From: an uncultured Saprospiraceae bacterium
GTDB lineage: Bacteria; Bacteroidota; Bacteroidia; Chitinophagales; Saprospiraceae
Assembly (NCBI GenBank): GCA_938028705.1
Contig: CALIZI010000113.1
Span: forward strand, 1-53,848
Length of the DNA stretch: 53,848 nucleotides
Reading direction: 5' to 3'
Shown: positions 1 to 9,820 of the stretch, in pieces
Layout of the letters: each line of letters starts with the position of its first letter
Numbering within the stretch: position 1 is the stretch's first letter
The notes under the pieces: generated by a model
What the model was told of the DNA's origin: nothing
Seen by the model: only the letters and a program-made list of their open reading frames with translations
Database searches by the model: none
Program-made: the position numbers and the translations under genes

Positions 1-645
1 GTAATCATACCAATCCAGCCCTAAATCTGTATTGAGTTCCTTACCATTATAAAGGTAATGATTTGTTGCAGTTGTGTTACTATTTTCGTGTTGCATGCCA
101 AATGGGTAGTAATCGAACTCTTCTACAATTTCTGGTGTACCGTCATTATTATTATCTGTAAATACAACACGAGTATTCCCTAATTGGTCTTTAAGGTTAT
201 ATTCGTATCGCCAAGTGCTACCTTGTAGCGTAGCTCTACCTTCTTCGTGATAAACGGCTTCCACTGCACCATTATTATATTCAATGCCACCAAGGTAATC
301 TTTCTGCACACCCGTACTGACTGTCTTACTCAGTTTATTACCATTGGCATCATAGAGGAAGGTAATCGTACCATTGGTAAAATTAATCATTTCGGGCAGA
401 TTAAGATAATTGTAAGTAATATTTGTAATACCTTTATTGACATCACTTATCAAATTACCATTATTGTCATACATATAATCTGTCGAACTCGCTACGTCTG
501 TGAAGCCTTGTGCATTAGCTGCATCATCTACTTTGGTCAACTGATTAGCATTGTAAGCATAAGTCAGGTCATCAATGATAAGGTCAGCACCGCCATTACG
601 TTTGAGGCTTTGGATGTTACTGTTGAACGTAGGTGATGTTTTGTA
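1..645 (-). pseudogene. Orphan RHS core cassette, truncated at its 5' end and by the window edge
   Basis: Minus-strand reading is open from about 663 to base 1 and reproduces the RHS core of the giant gene at about 2217-2870: a stretch with SLKRNGGADL, then DANGNKLSKTVSTG, the LKDQLGNTRVVF and YYPFGMQH motifs, then NHYLYNGKELN and GLDWYDY at the edge. Homology to the big gene stops abruptly near 645, and there is a two-base length difference near 628, so the copy has no start codon or signal peptide of its own. This is the classic form of an orphan rhs tip lying behind the main rhs-immunity pair; such cassettes can donate a new C-terminal toxin by recombination. That role is inferred. The expected toxin tip would lie left of the window. 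A live gene is unlikely unless it recombines with the main one. Confidence 0.8.
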
Positions 646-651
646 TAGAAA

Positions 652-680
652 CAGCCTCACCTTTTAGAAAGATGAGGCTG
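652..680 (-). terminator. Hairpin terminator after the putative immunity gene
   Basis: An 8-bp inverted repeat CAGCCTCA / TGAGGCTG (652-659 and 673-680) lies about 50 bases past the stop of the lipoprotein gene. On the minus strand it is followed by GTTTC and then the orphan RHS core, so the T tract is weak. It would insulate the orphan cassette from transcription of the main rhs operon. Confidence 0.5.
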
Positions 681-727
681 CCATAAATATTCTCTAAACA
701 TTCATACTTTTGCTCTATAATCAAATT

Positions 728-1435
728 TCATTTAAGATAATTTAACATTATATCGCATATATACACATCTTTATATGTTAAAGGAAGCGTTATTGTAAAC
801 TGGTATTTATTCTCAGTAAAACCAACTCTCGAAAGATATTTTTCATTGATTTTTGCCATAAACATATCATCCAAGACTCTGAGTGGCATGGGATTTCTTC
901 CGTAACATTCTTTAGGTTGAAAAACATCTTTATAGAAAAAAGTCTCTTCTATTATATGTGTTTCATTTTCTCCACTATAAACTACTACTTTGTATAAATC
1001 CTTATCGTTTTTTATCAATTTCAAAATAGGATCAGAGCAATTATTAATTTTTCTTATGTATTCACAACACTCATCAATTTTTGAAGGCGTACATAAAACT
1101 TGTGGCGTAAAACACCCAGAATCTTTACGATGTGATAAGATATAATCTTCAGTCAGAGAGAAGAAGTTATCTTTTAATATCGTGGAAGTATTTTTGAGCC
1201 AATCTCCATATAATGAGCTTTGTACGATTTCTACTTTCTTTGATACCTCATATTTATTACTTAATTCTTTAATGTCGTAAATTTGATAAGGAATAAATCC
1301 TTCTCTTTTGTCTCTTGCTTCTATCATTATTTTGTACCTTTCGCTTTTGCTATCGTTTAAACTTGGAGTGTTTGGCAAACTAACTGAACATGCAAATAGA
1401 GAGATTGCAATAAAAAATAATTTATAATTAATCAT
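728..1435 (-). CDS. Putative RHS-toxin immunity lipoprotein
   Basis: 235 residues with no family that I recognise. The N-terminus has a hydrophobic segment ending in the lipobox LFAC (Cys at about residue 16), which predicts a lipidated protein. The mature part contains many cysteines (CF, LC, ECCEY, NCS, EC, IC), which fits disulfide bonding in the periplasm or outside the cell. The start ATG lies one base after the TGA of the giant RHS gene, so the two are very likely translationally coupled. A small gene directly behind an RHS toxin tip is normally the cognate immunity gene; that assignment rests on position, not on homology. The predicted lipoprotein location suggests that the toxin is neutralised in the envelope rather than in the cytoplasm. 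Confidence 0.65.
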   Translation of the reverse strand: MINYKLFFIAISLFACSVSLPNTPSLNDSKSERYKIMIEARDKREGFIPYQIYDIKELSNKYEVSKKVEIVQSSLYGDWLKNTSTILKDNFFSLTEDYILSHRKDSGCFTPQVLCTPSKIDECCEYIRKINNCSDPILKLIKNDKDLYKVVVYSGENETHIIEETFFYKDVFQPKECYGRNPMPLRVLDDMFMAKINEKYLSRVGFTENKYQFTITLPLTYKDVYICDIMLNYLK

Positions 1436-1436
1436 A

Positions 1437-4400
1437 TCATGGTTTCTTTTTAAATATTGTCAAATTAGTAATTTGTGTCCTTCTATCGGCAGAGCGTATC
1501 ATTGTTCCATCATAGACGTTTCGTCCATTTTGCCGCTTAAATTCTGCACCACCACCACCGACAAAAGCCCGTACAGTTTTGTTACCACCGAGTTGGTTAG
1601 CTAATGCTTGTGCTGCACTGCGTGACGAGCCACTTGGTTTGTATCCACCTTGATTACACCCCCACAAGGTGCATGTCGCATTATTGGAGAAATTATTTGC
1701 ATCAATTTTCTTAAACTCTTGTTCGCCAAATGAATTGCTATCTCTGGCATCATCATAGGCTCCAACCCACCTTTTATCTTGTTGAGTATATACGTCTGTT
1801 GCTTCTCCTCCTAAATTAATATCATTTTCAGTTCCATGACTGTAAACATCCAATTGTATAATTTCTCCAGATGCATATTGTTTATTAGTTGCATCTATAA
1901 AATCCTGTTCTGTGGGAGCGTAAATAACTTCAACTGCATCTGTTTGTGCATTAAAACCGGAGCTATTTCTAATATTTTCGGCTTGTGCTTCTGCATTTTT
2001 CTTAAAAGCATTTCCAACATCATACACTTGCCCTTGAGCCTCTGGATTGACCCAACCCGATCCGTATATAATCAGGTATGTGGAATCACCATTAATATCA
2101 ATAGATGATATTGGATTATTTGAAGCCATAGAGTAAGAAGATTGGAAAGGAAAATCCTCGGCAAATCTATCAATGGTCGTAAATCGTCCTGTGGTTGGGT
2201 CTTGCCACCGCGCACCATAATCATACCAGTCCAAACCCAAATCGTCATTCAATTCTTTACTATTATATAGATAGTGATTGGTCGCAGTCGTACTACTTGT
2301 ATGTTGCATTCCGAAGGGATAATAATCTGACTCTTGTATAATCTCCGGCGTACCGTCATTATTCGTATCTGCAAAGATGACACGAGTATTCCCCAAGTGG
2401 TCTTTCAAGCTATACTCGTACTGCCAAGTGCTACCTTGTAGCGTAGCTCTACCTTCTTCGTGATAAACGGCTTCCACAGCACCATTATTATATTCAATTC
2501 CACCAAGGTAATCTTTCTGCACACCCGTACTGACTGTCTTACTCAATTTATTACCATTCGCATCATACAAGAAGGTAATTGTACCATTAGTAAAGGTAAT
2601 AGTTTCGGGCAGATTAAGATAATTGTAAGTGATACTTGTGATGCCTTTGTTATCGTCACTAATAAGATTGCCATTGGCATCATATTCATAATCAGGATTA
2701 TTGGCATCATAGCTACTACCATCTGCAAATCCAAGTCCATTATCACCGTCATCTTTTACATTAGTGAGTTGATTACCATTATAAGCATAAGTCAGGTCAT
2801 CAATCATAAGGTCAGCACCGCCATTACGTTTGAGGCTTTGGATATTACCGTTGAGGTCGTAGCTGATGTTTTGTACCGTATAGTCATTGACTTCTGTACC
2901 ATAATTCGCACCTCGCCGATACAAAGCATAATTGAGTCGGTCAAGTTCATCGTAGCCGTATCGGTAGGTTTTGATGTCTTCGGGTTTGTCTTTGACTTGC
3001 CAGCGGACATGCGAGATATTGCCATTGTATTGTGGTGTGGCATTGAGCGCACCGCCCGTAGCGGTGTAGTTGATGTGCATGTTGAAAAGGTCGGTATAAG
3101 CGACAGGTCCGGGGTCTGGTCCGGCAGCTTTGATATTGGCAATGAGCGTAGAGTCCGGCTCGGTGGCAGTATTGCGGGTGGCTCTGGGTACTCTTGAGGA
3201 GCGTCCGTTGTTTTTCTCCCACGATATTTTATCATTACCATTGACATCACCATCTCTGTTGTAATCTGTTACCAGATATTCCCCGAATACACCGTTGAGG
3301 AGTCCCCATGCGGATTTATCAGCACCGTTGATGTCGAAGCTGAAATTATCAGGAGCGCCATCACCTGCGAGCATGACCCATTTGCCGGAGGAGTGTAGTC
3401 GCTGTCCCGTGCCGTTGCCGTTGGCGGTATAGCTGTTGGCAACGGTAAAGTCATATACGAGCGAATCGTTTTGGATACTGACGGGCTGCGGGCTCATCAC
3501 TCCGATATGGTTGCAGTGTTCTACCACAATATATACGGGCGGCAGGTCGTCGGGTAGCTGCATATCGTTTGTGAAGTGTACCGTACCGTCGGCGTGTAGT
3601 AAGGCTGCGGCTTTAAAGATTTCGGTATCGGCGGCAATGCCGGTACGCAAGGAGACGAGTATCCAGTCAACTGCTTCGGGCGCGTAGAGGTCATTGGTAT
3701 TGGCTTTGCCTTCAATGCCCGCATAGCCCCAGGGGGCGGTTTTGTAGGGTTGTCCTTTGCCGGGGTTCTTGGCTTGTCCGGGCAGTATCTCCAGTTTGTT
3801 GAGGGCTGTGTTCATGATGCCGTCGTTGAGCATAGGACCTTCGAGGGCTACTTTGAGGTGGAGTGCAGTGCAGGGGTCGGGACCTGCACAATCAGTGGTT
3901 TTGAGTTGATTGATACGGGTGAGCCATCCGCGTTCATTATAGCGGTAGTCCACCGTCTGTAGGTATTTGTCCGAATTGAAGCCTGTTTCGTGGAGGTTCA
4001 TTTGACTGACTTGCTGCAGTTCATTATACTTGAGGTATTTGAGGCGCACTTCCGGTTCGTTGTTTATTTTATGGAATACATTGGTCAGTCGTCGAGCATG
4101 GTCGTATGTGTATCTTTCCCTGATAGTGAGGTCGGCTTGGTTGGGAGCGGTATGTTTGCGTTTTGTTTTGAGTAGCGTACCGACAAAATCGTATTGGTTG
4201 CTGACCGTTTCCGTACCACCAAGATGATTATTGGATTGTGTTTGTATGACTCTGCCGTATTCATCATAAAAATGAGCGGTGGTCAGCCAAGTGTTTGTAC
4301 CAAGTATTTTTACTTTGGTGCCTGTGACCTGCTCGGCAGTCCGGGCAAAGGGGCTGTTGTCGGGAAAGTCGGTATTGTCTTGAATAAAAGCATAGTCGGA

Positions 4401-7400
4401 GCTGCCGTCACCATCAAAGTCATAATCATCGTAGTAAATAATGGTGAGTTCTTCGCTTTGATTTTGTGGCACTACATGATTGGTGTATCCTGTGCTTGAG
4501 CTGCCGTCTCTGGTTTCATAGAGTGGGATACTGCCGTTTCTATTGCCTATTGTTATCCAATTTTGAATGGCAGTTCTGGTATCAGCATTGGTATAAAATC
4601 CGGTGATGATAGCCCTGCCTAAATTATCATATTTGGTATATAGCCATTGTCCGGTTGCGTTTTGATTGGCATCTTGTGTCATCACTACTCTGTCGAGGAT
4701 GTCATAGACATAATAGGTCCAACCCGCTCCGGGAATTTTTTTGGCGATGACTCTTTGTCGCTCGTCGTACTGATACCTAAAAAGCAAATCTTCATTGAGC
4801 GAACAGGCATTCAAATCAATAGAGCCTGTGGGGGCATTACCGTTTTGGTCATTGCAAGTTATCAGTTCTTCAATGGCTTGGGGCGGTATTATGGTAATGA
4901 CATTTCCATAATCATCATAATGATAATAAGTGTCGGTATATTTACCGTTGGGTGCTTGTCGTCTGTTAGCGATTTGTTTGCCGGCTTTTGTGTATATCAG
5001 CCCTATACGTCCTTGTTCATCGGTCTGTTGTTCTGAATAAAGGTTACTATATTCGGCTGCATATCCGTTTGCATCAGGATATTGCAAATCGTAGATAGGT
5101 GGACCTGTGTGTATGCCATGCTGCATGGTCATGGTATGTCCGCTGCCACGTTTCCATGTAGCTCCGGGCGCACATTGTTCGTCGGCTCTGTTGAGCGGAG
5201 ATTGTTCAAATACGGTTTCGGCATAAGGAACGGAGGTTCTCGCATGAGAATTTGAAAAACGATGTACAAGGCTTTGCTCTTGAATGGCATTGGTTCTGAA
5301 TGCTCCGCTGGAACCATAAGCATAAGGCAGATACTGCTTCGACTGTCTGCCATGTATATCGTAATCCGTAATTTGAATCATGTCTTTTTGGGCGGGAGAT
5401 TGCCCTACGGCGGCGGATTGTGTCAGCCTTCCGAGTCCGTCGAAGTATTGGAAGGTGTGTTGTTTTTCTTTTAGTGCCAATGTTGAAATATCGGCAATGT
5501 TTTTACCTTCTTCAAGTATGGATATGGATTGTATATGATTTTGTACTGCGCCGTTTTCTTTGTATTGATAATCATTATACCCAACGAGATTATTATTTTG
5601 GTCATAGACATACTGAAGGCGGTTGAAGGCATCATATTCAAAATGGTTGGCGCGGCTGTTGGCATCGGCAATGGAGGTGACTTGCAAATTGGCAGGGTCA
5701 TAATTGTAGGTGGACATCAGGGTGTTTTTGGGATAGAGGCGTAGCTCGTCAATTTTTTCTCCATAATCAGCACCTTTACCTTTTAGCATGATGCTAGTAT
5801 TGGCAGCCAAACCTGTCAATGGTATTTCGTAATATGCCCAACTGCCCGTAGTGGATGTAGATTGAACTACCGACCCCGCTACGGAAATATCGAAGCCCGT
5901 ACCGCCTTTTGCCCAAAAAGTCAGCAAATAATCACCGGCTGTGACCACCGCTGTACTGATGTCTCTGACTTGTGAAAGATTGAAGCTATTGATGCCCGTA
6001 TGTGCGGTACTATTATCCCAACCTCCGGCAGTACCGCCGAGTGTCCATCTGCCATTTGCTTTTGAACCAATATCGTCAGGCATTTCAAAACTTGTATAAG
6101 CAATATCATTATATTTTGCACCGACCACCCGCGCAACAGGACGCAACTCATCTTTACTCATAATGACACTGACGGGTTCGTCCTTTGTCCTTTGGGCTTC
6201 GAGTGGTGTACCTGTATTACTGTGTCGGGAAATATCAATCACTTGCTGATAACGATTATCTCTGGTAAAGATGCCTGACATGTTGGTTAGAGATTCTTGA
6301 AAATCATCATAAGGAATAGGCGGGTCAATTTCCAATTGATATACAGCGGCTTGATGCACACTGTTTAGGTCATCATCAAAGCTATTTATGCTGCCACCAA
6401 GTACATAAGTAGTAAGCGGAGCATCGCGCTCAACGAGGTTAAGTGTTTCAATTGGAATATTATTAATTCCTTCCTGATTGAGTCTCCGTATTCCGCGATA
6501 TAAGTTGTCAGATGTATTACCCGAATAATCTGTATTATAATCTTTCGGATATTTGTAGGTGCTGATTAGCTTGTGGTCATTGCAATTATAGGCTTCCGTT
6601 CTGACCAAATTATTATCTGTATTGTATTGATAATTAATGGTTTGTGAGACGGGGTTTTGTCCGTTTTCGTCGTATTGTTTGATGGTTTCGCTTGTCAGGT
6701 GTACGGGGAATAGGTATTGTAAATAGGCAGTAGCTCTGATGTCTTTAATGAAGAAATTCTCAAGTGCGGGGTTATTGGATTGTTTGAAAAATATTTTTTG
6801 ATATTTATTGATACAACGCACTTCGTGAATCTCATCGTCAGGAACTTCATACTGGTAGTTTTTTTCTTGCAGAAGTGTATTATCATTTCTGTAAATTCTC
6901 TCTCTGAGTGGTTTGCCTCTGACACGCTGCTTACTAATATGTGGGTCTTGCTCGGGACGTAGGTGAAATGATGCAAAAATAGAAAGTGGAGGTTGGTCAA
7001 GATAAGACGTTCCATTCTCGTGATTTGTATATTTTATTTCCCTATATCCGCCATCAGAGAATTTTTCTACAACATTGGTATATGTAACGTGTCTCCCATT
7101 GGTCTCGTTCAATGGGTTGATGTTGTTTTTACTAATATTCCAGTATCGAACAGTCTGGAAAGACCCACCACTGGTTTCTGTTCTAAAACTATCTATCTCC
7201 AGATAATCAGGTGTACCCGACAATACTCCGCTGGAGCGCAAATCTCCGGCAGCATAGTCATCTACATAAAGATATTCTTTTGTGATGGGTTCTTCTCCCT
7301 GTGCTGCGGAGGAATATATCTTTTTTATGCGTAATCCACCCGTAATTTGTTCAGTAACATCTGACACATCGAAAGGATATTTATTAGCTTGTCTGGAATA

Positions 7401-9026
7401 GCTATTTGGTTCGTATTCAAAAAATGTATTTCCTCCTGTGGGGTAATCTATCTGAGTCAAAATCTCGGCTTGCATCAAAATTTTATCCGGATTACGAGAA
7501 TTAAAATATGGTTCAACATCCGTCCAAGAGAAGCGATGCTGTGCTGGTAGCGTCTCAAAATAGTTTGCATCCGTATTATAATACCCCCAATGATCGACTC
7601 TCAATGAATTATAATCGGGAAGTTGTTCAGGGTTATAATGAAATGAATATGGGGGAGGTGCTGCTGTTCCTGGTCCTTCAGAAACAGAAGTTAACCTCAA
7701 TCTGTTGGTTGGTACATCCAGATATGTCAAATCCATATCTTTGACTACTTGCCCATTGCGTTCTAAATAAACCCGATTTAACTTCGGGTAAATTGAGTAG
7801 GTTTCCTCTAAAGCATAAAAATCTGCTATAATATCAATACTGCCCGGAGGCAAGTGTTCTTGTTCTATTCCATAGGCTAGCTGGTCGGAGTGTTCTGTTT
7901 CGAAGACTATCTTACCATTCGAGCCTACAATTTCTTCTAAATATGAGGGGTATGATACTGCATAATTAATGCTTCTCGGTCTCCCTGTATAAGCGTGTAT
8001 TTCCTGCCAATTATCGAATATCCAAAAACCATTAGTAAATACATCTCCTTGATATTCAAAGAAATTGCTTGTGGCGGATTCGCTAATAGAGACACCGTCA
8101 CGTTTATAGTTGAAGGTGATAATATTACCATTAGGTGATTCCATTTTTGTAAGATGCCATGCGGTCGGAATCATATCATATCCGTTAGATGGTGTGGAGG
8201 GAGATATAAACATATTTTCTTTTGTGTACTCAATCGACTCGTCCGTGCCACCAAATGTATATGAAACTCCGTTATTGCCTGTGATGGTGAATCCGTAAAA
8301 AAATCTTTTGAGACTCCCATCAAATATGTAAGCCTCAAAGTAATCATCATTACTGTTGTCATAAAAATCAGCTCCATTTATTTTAAATCCACCTTCCTTA
8401 TCCATAATCTGAACATCTCCCATATCCATTTCAAATTGCTCTCCGCTATTTGAGGTAAAGACCCATTTACCACTGTGATTTAAGAAAAATTTACCCGAAA
8501 ATCCTGGCATACTAAACAGGAACTCGTCAGGTTCAAAGTCCTTATAAAAACCACCATCTGTAGAGAGTGCATATTCAATCCCTTCATTTCCAAACCAGTT
8601 ATCAGGATTCAGAGTGCCATAATTTGCGTAGTATGACAGGTCTTCTCCTTCTCTGATTATGTCAATTTCATCCATCCCTCCTTTCCTAATACGGGTAATA
8701 CTTCCTCCGGCATTCATCAAACTCCACCCCAATCCAGTCCACCCAGGATGAACATCAGGTTTTACTCCATCCGAATGATAACTCAACGAAACAGGAATGG
8801 AAAAATCGCGGTCTTCAAGTTCTACTAAAGGAATCTGTATTTGCGGTAATCCTGAAAACAAGTCAATCGGAACAGTTGTGTGCAGTCCTAAATTAGCTAC
8901 ATTAGGACTAACTGGAGGTGATGCAATAAAATTATCCGCTGTTAAATTAGCATCCTGACCGGATGAATATACGTTGCAAAAGCAAATGATTGAGGTTACG
9001 AAAAATAAATAGCAAATAGATTTCAT
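1437..9026 (-). CDS. Giant secreted RHS/YD-repeat protein with caspase-like C-terminal domain
   Basis: 2529 residues from the ATG at 9026, chosen because it opens a clean signal peptide (MKSICYLFFVTSIICFCNV); a longer frame reaches 9080 but only adds an unlikely leader. Order seen: signal peptide; an N-terminal SpvB-like region with GWTGLGWSL near residue 100; YD repeats; a jelly-roll-like segment at about 975-1095; more YD repeats; a foreign module at about 1712-1975 between RGWLTRIN and DLFNMHINY; the RHS core with YYPFGMQH and YDYGARWQDPTTGRF; and a variable tip after SSIDINGDS (about 2310-2529). The tip has LDVYSHG, then CTLWGCNQGG about 60 residues later, then SAAQALANQLGG. This order, His-Gly then Gly-Cys, is that of clan CD cysteine peptidases (caspase, C80, CHAT). 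RHS shells enclose and release such tips. Toxin function is inferred. There is no T9SS tail. Confidence 0.85.
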   Translation of the reverse strand: MKSICYLFFVTSIICFCNVYSSGQDANLTADNFIASPPVSPNVANLGLHTTVPIDLFSGLPQIQIPLVELEDRDFSIPVSLSYHSDGVKPDVHPGWTGLGWSLMNAGGSITRIRKGGMDEIDIIREGEDLSYYANYGTLNPDNWFGNEGIEYALSTDGGFYKDFEPDEFLFSMPGFSGKFFLNHSGKWVFTSNSGEQFEMDMGDVQIMDKEGGFKINGADFYDNSNDDYFEAYIFDGSLKRFFYGFTITGNNGVSYTFGGTDESIEYTKENMFISPSTPSNGYDMIPTAWHLTKMESPNGNIITFNYKRDGVSISESATSNFFEYQGDVFTNGFWIFDNWQEIHAYTGRPRSINYAVSYPSYLEEIVGSNGKIVFETEHSDQLAYGIEQEHLPPGSIDIIADFYALEETYSIYPKLNRVYLERNGQVVKDMDLTYLDVPTNRLRLTSVSEGPGTAAPPPYSFHYNPEQLPDYNSLRVDHWGYYNTDANYFETLPAQHRFSWTDVEPYFNSRNPDKILMQAEILTQIDYPTGGNTFFEYEPNSYSRQANKYPFDVSDVTEQITGGLRIKKIYSSAAQGEEPITKEYLYVDDYAAGDLRSSGVLSGTPDYLEIDSFRTETSGGSFQTVRYWNISKNNINPLNETNGRHVTYTNVVEKFSDGGYREIKYTNHENGTSYLDQPPLSIFASFHLRPEQDPHISKQRVRGKPLRERIYRNDNTLLQEKNYQYEVPDDEIHEVRCINKYQKIFFKQSNNPALENFFIKDIRATAYLQYLFPVHLTSETIKQYDENGQNPVSQTINYQYNTDNNLVRTEAYNCNDHKLISTYKYPKDYNTDYSGNTSDNLYRGIRRLNQEGINNIPIETLNLVERDAPLTTYVLGGSINSFDDDLNSVHQAAVYQLEIDPPIPYDDFQESLTNMSGIFTRDNRYQQVIDISRHSNTGTPLEAQRTKDEPVSVIMSKDELRPVARVVGAKYNDIAYTSFEMPDDIGSKANGRWTLGGTAGGWDNSTAHTGINSFNLSQVRDISTAVVTAGDYLLTFWAKGGTGFDISVAGSVVQSTSTTGSWAYYEIPLTGLAANTSIMLKGKGADYGEKIDELRLYPKNTLMSTYNYDPANLQVTSIADANSRANHFEYDAFNRLQYVYDQNNNLVGYNDYQYKENGAVQNHIQSISILEEGKNIADISTLALKEKQHTFQYFDGLGRLTQSAAVGQSPAQKDMIQITDYDIHGRQSKQYLPYAYGSSGAFRTNAIQEQSLVHRFSNSHARTSVPYAETVFEQSPLNRADEQCAPGATWKRGSGHTMTMQHGIHTGPPIYDLQYPDANGYAAEYSNLYSEQQTDEQGRIGLIYTKAGKQIANRRQAPNGKYTDTYYHYDDYGNVITIIPPQAIEELITCNDQNGNAPTGSIDLNACSLNEDLLFRYQYDERQRVIAKKIPGAGWTYYVYDILDRVVMTQDANQNATGQWLYTKYDNLGRAIITGFYTNADTRTAIQNWITIGNRNGSIPLYETRDGSSSTGYTNHVVPQNQSEELTIIYYDDYDFDGDGSSDYAFIQDNTDFPDNSPFARTAEQVTGTKVKILGTNTWLTTAHFYDEYGRVIQTQSNNHLGGTETVSNQYDFVGTLLKTKRKHTAPNQADLTIRERYTYDHARRLTNVFHKINNEPEVRLKYLKYNELQQVSQMNLHETGFNSDKYLQTVDYRYNERGWLTRINQLKTTDCAGPDPCTALHLKVALEGPMLNDGIMNTALNKLEILPGQAKNPGKGQPYKTAPWGYAGIEGKANTNDLYAPEAVDWILVSLRTGIAADTEIFKAAALLHADGTVHFTNDMQLPDDLPPVYIVVEHCNHIGVMSPQPVSIQNDSLVYDFTVANSYTANGNGTGQRLHSSGKWVMLAGDGAPDNFSFDINGADKSAWGLLNGVFGEYLVTDYNRDGDVNGNDKISWEKNNGRSSRVPRATRNTATEPDSTLIANIKAAGPDPGPVAYTDLFNMHINYTATGGALNATPQYNGNISHVRWQVKDKPEDIKTYRYGYDELDRLNYALYRRGANYGTEVNDYTVQNISYDLNGNIQSLKRNGGADLMIDDLTYAYNGNQLTNVKDDGDNGLGFADGSSYDANNPDYEYDANGNLISDDNKGITSITYNYLNLPETITFTNGTITFLYDANGNKLSKTVSTGVQKDYLGGIEYNNGAVEAVYHEEGRATLQGSTWQYEYSLKDHLGNTRVIFADTNNDGTPEIIQESDYYPFGMQHTSSTTATNHYLYNSKELNDDLGLDWYDYGARWQDPTTGRFTTIDRFAEDFPFQSSYSMASNNPISSIDINGDSTYLIIYGSGWVNPEAQGQVYDVGNAFKKNAEAQAENIRNSSGFNAQTDAVEVIYAPTEQDFIDATNKQYASGEIIQLDVYSHGTENDINLGGEATDVYTQQDKRWVGAYDDARDSNSFGEQEFKKIDANNFSNNATCTLWGCNQGGYKPSGSSRSAAQALANQLGGNKTVRAFVGGGGAEFKRQNGRNVYDGTMIRSADRRTQITNLTIFKKKP
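3180..3865 (-). other. Inserted surface module with dockerin-like end, inside the RHS gene
   Basis: This part of the RHS protein encodes the same module that ends the two metalloproteases at 12365-13089 and 29389-30100. Shared landmarks in order: VALEGP, ILPGQ, GQPY, APWGYAGIEG, VDWILVSLR, AALLHADG, HCNHIGVMSPQPV, YDF, WVMLAGD, then DINGADKSAW and the loop DYNRDGDVNGNDKISWEKNN, finishing SSRVP. The last part has the D-x-N-x-D-G spacing of dockerin-type calcium loops. In the RHS protein it interrupts a loop between two conserved YD-repeat segments. Confidence 0.85.
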
Positions 9027-9350
9027 GATGTTATGTATTTTATAATGGTTAAAAAAAAACATAGCAAACCCAGCCCACACAGGATTGTGCAGGTAGATTG
9101 TGGTGTGGAGATCGGAAGCCTTAGTAATAATAGTTAATAATCAGATGTGTTTGTGTTGAGATTATGCCATAGCTATTAGCAAATGCAATATCAGAACTTA
9201 TTTTGGGGTATCCAAGAAAATAATGTTTTTTTTATGTAAAAAAATATATTATGTATTTAACACATTATTAAACTAATAGTGATGATGAACACGATGTCTA
9301 TAAGTGTAGCTTAACCTATATGTTTTTACGCTTTTTGTTTATTGTTCTTA

Positions 9351-9445
9351 GCTGGACTTTGGAAATTTGGTAACTGGGAAATTCGGTTTTAAATCGTAAG
9401 TTATCGGGATACCAAATTCCCAAATTCCCCAATGTCCAATGTCCT
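9351..9445. repeat. Short copy of the ACTGGACTTTGG intergenic repeat
   Basis: Begins GCTGGACTTTGGAAATTTGG and ends with a rough inverted copy (CCAATGTCC). It shares GGTAACTGGGAAATTCGG and TTTTAAATCGTAAG with the fuller copies at 19149-19308 and 45611-45801, but lacks their AT-rich middle. Confidence 0.7.
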
Positions 9446-9681
9446 GCCTAGGTATATGAAACATGCTTGCATTTTAAGGTATTACGAAAGGCTAGCAAGA
9501 AAAGCCGCACAAATACACAAAAATCAAAGCACAAAAAAACACCAATACCTATACTAAATGACACAGCTAACAAAAGGCATTTATTCTAAAACATAAGCGG
9601 AGATTATGATGTGATATGTATGTTGTGACAAGCGGAAATGAAAAAATATTCGTAAAATCATTGATTTTTTTTCATCAATTG

Positions 9682-9712
9682 TTGCTTTATTGCTATTCAA
9701 TTGCTTACTTTG
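9682..9712 (+). promoter_or_regulatory. Bacteroidota-type promoter of the DUF3127 gene
   Basis: TTG at 9682-9684 and TACTTTG at 9706-9712, separated by 21 bases, match the Bacteroidota consensus TTG-(19-21)-TAnnTTTG. The start codon follows at 9821, leaving a leader of about 100 bases. The spacing is identical to the promoter at 10782-10812. Confidence 0.7.
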
Positions 9713-9820
9713 CAGAGTATATACGAAAAAGATGATTGCGGCAATTAGAAATACACTTAATGTCTCCAAAAAACAATCGCACTCATTCCAATCTCCAATA
9801 TTCTCAAAAACCAGACAAGA

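Larger units (their letters stand above)
9027..9820. other. Gene-free spacer between divergent genes
   Basis: AT-rich. It holds a short copy of the ACTGGACTTTGG repeat family (9351-9445) and the promoter of the DUF3127 gene (9682-9712). I see no convincing TAnnTTTG promoter for the minus-strand RHS gene. A 62-codon minus frame at 9581-9769 overlaps the plus-strand promoter and is not believed. Confidence 0.6.

Noticed and set aside
2460-3197. Long plus-strand frame (245 codons) opposite the RHS core
   Set aside because: It is antisense to the YD repeats and has a near copy opposite the orphan core at 247-636; low-complexity hydrophobic product.
9581-9769. 62-codon minus-strand frame with a hydrophobic start
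   Set aside because: It overlaps the well-matched promoter of the DUF3127 gene on the other strand, lacks its own promoter and matches nothing known.
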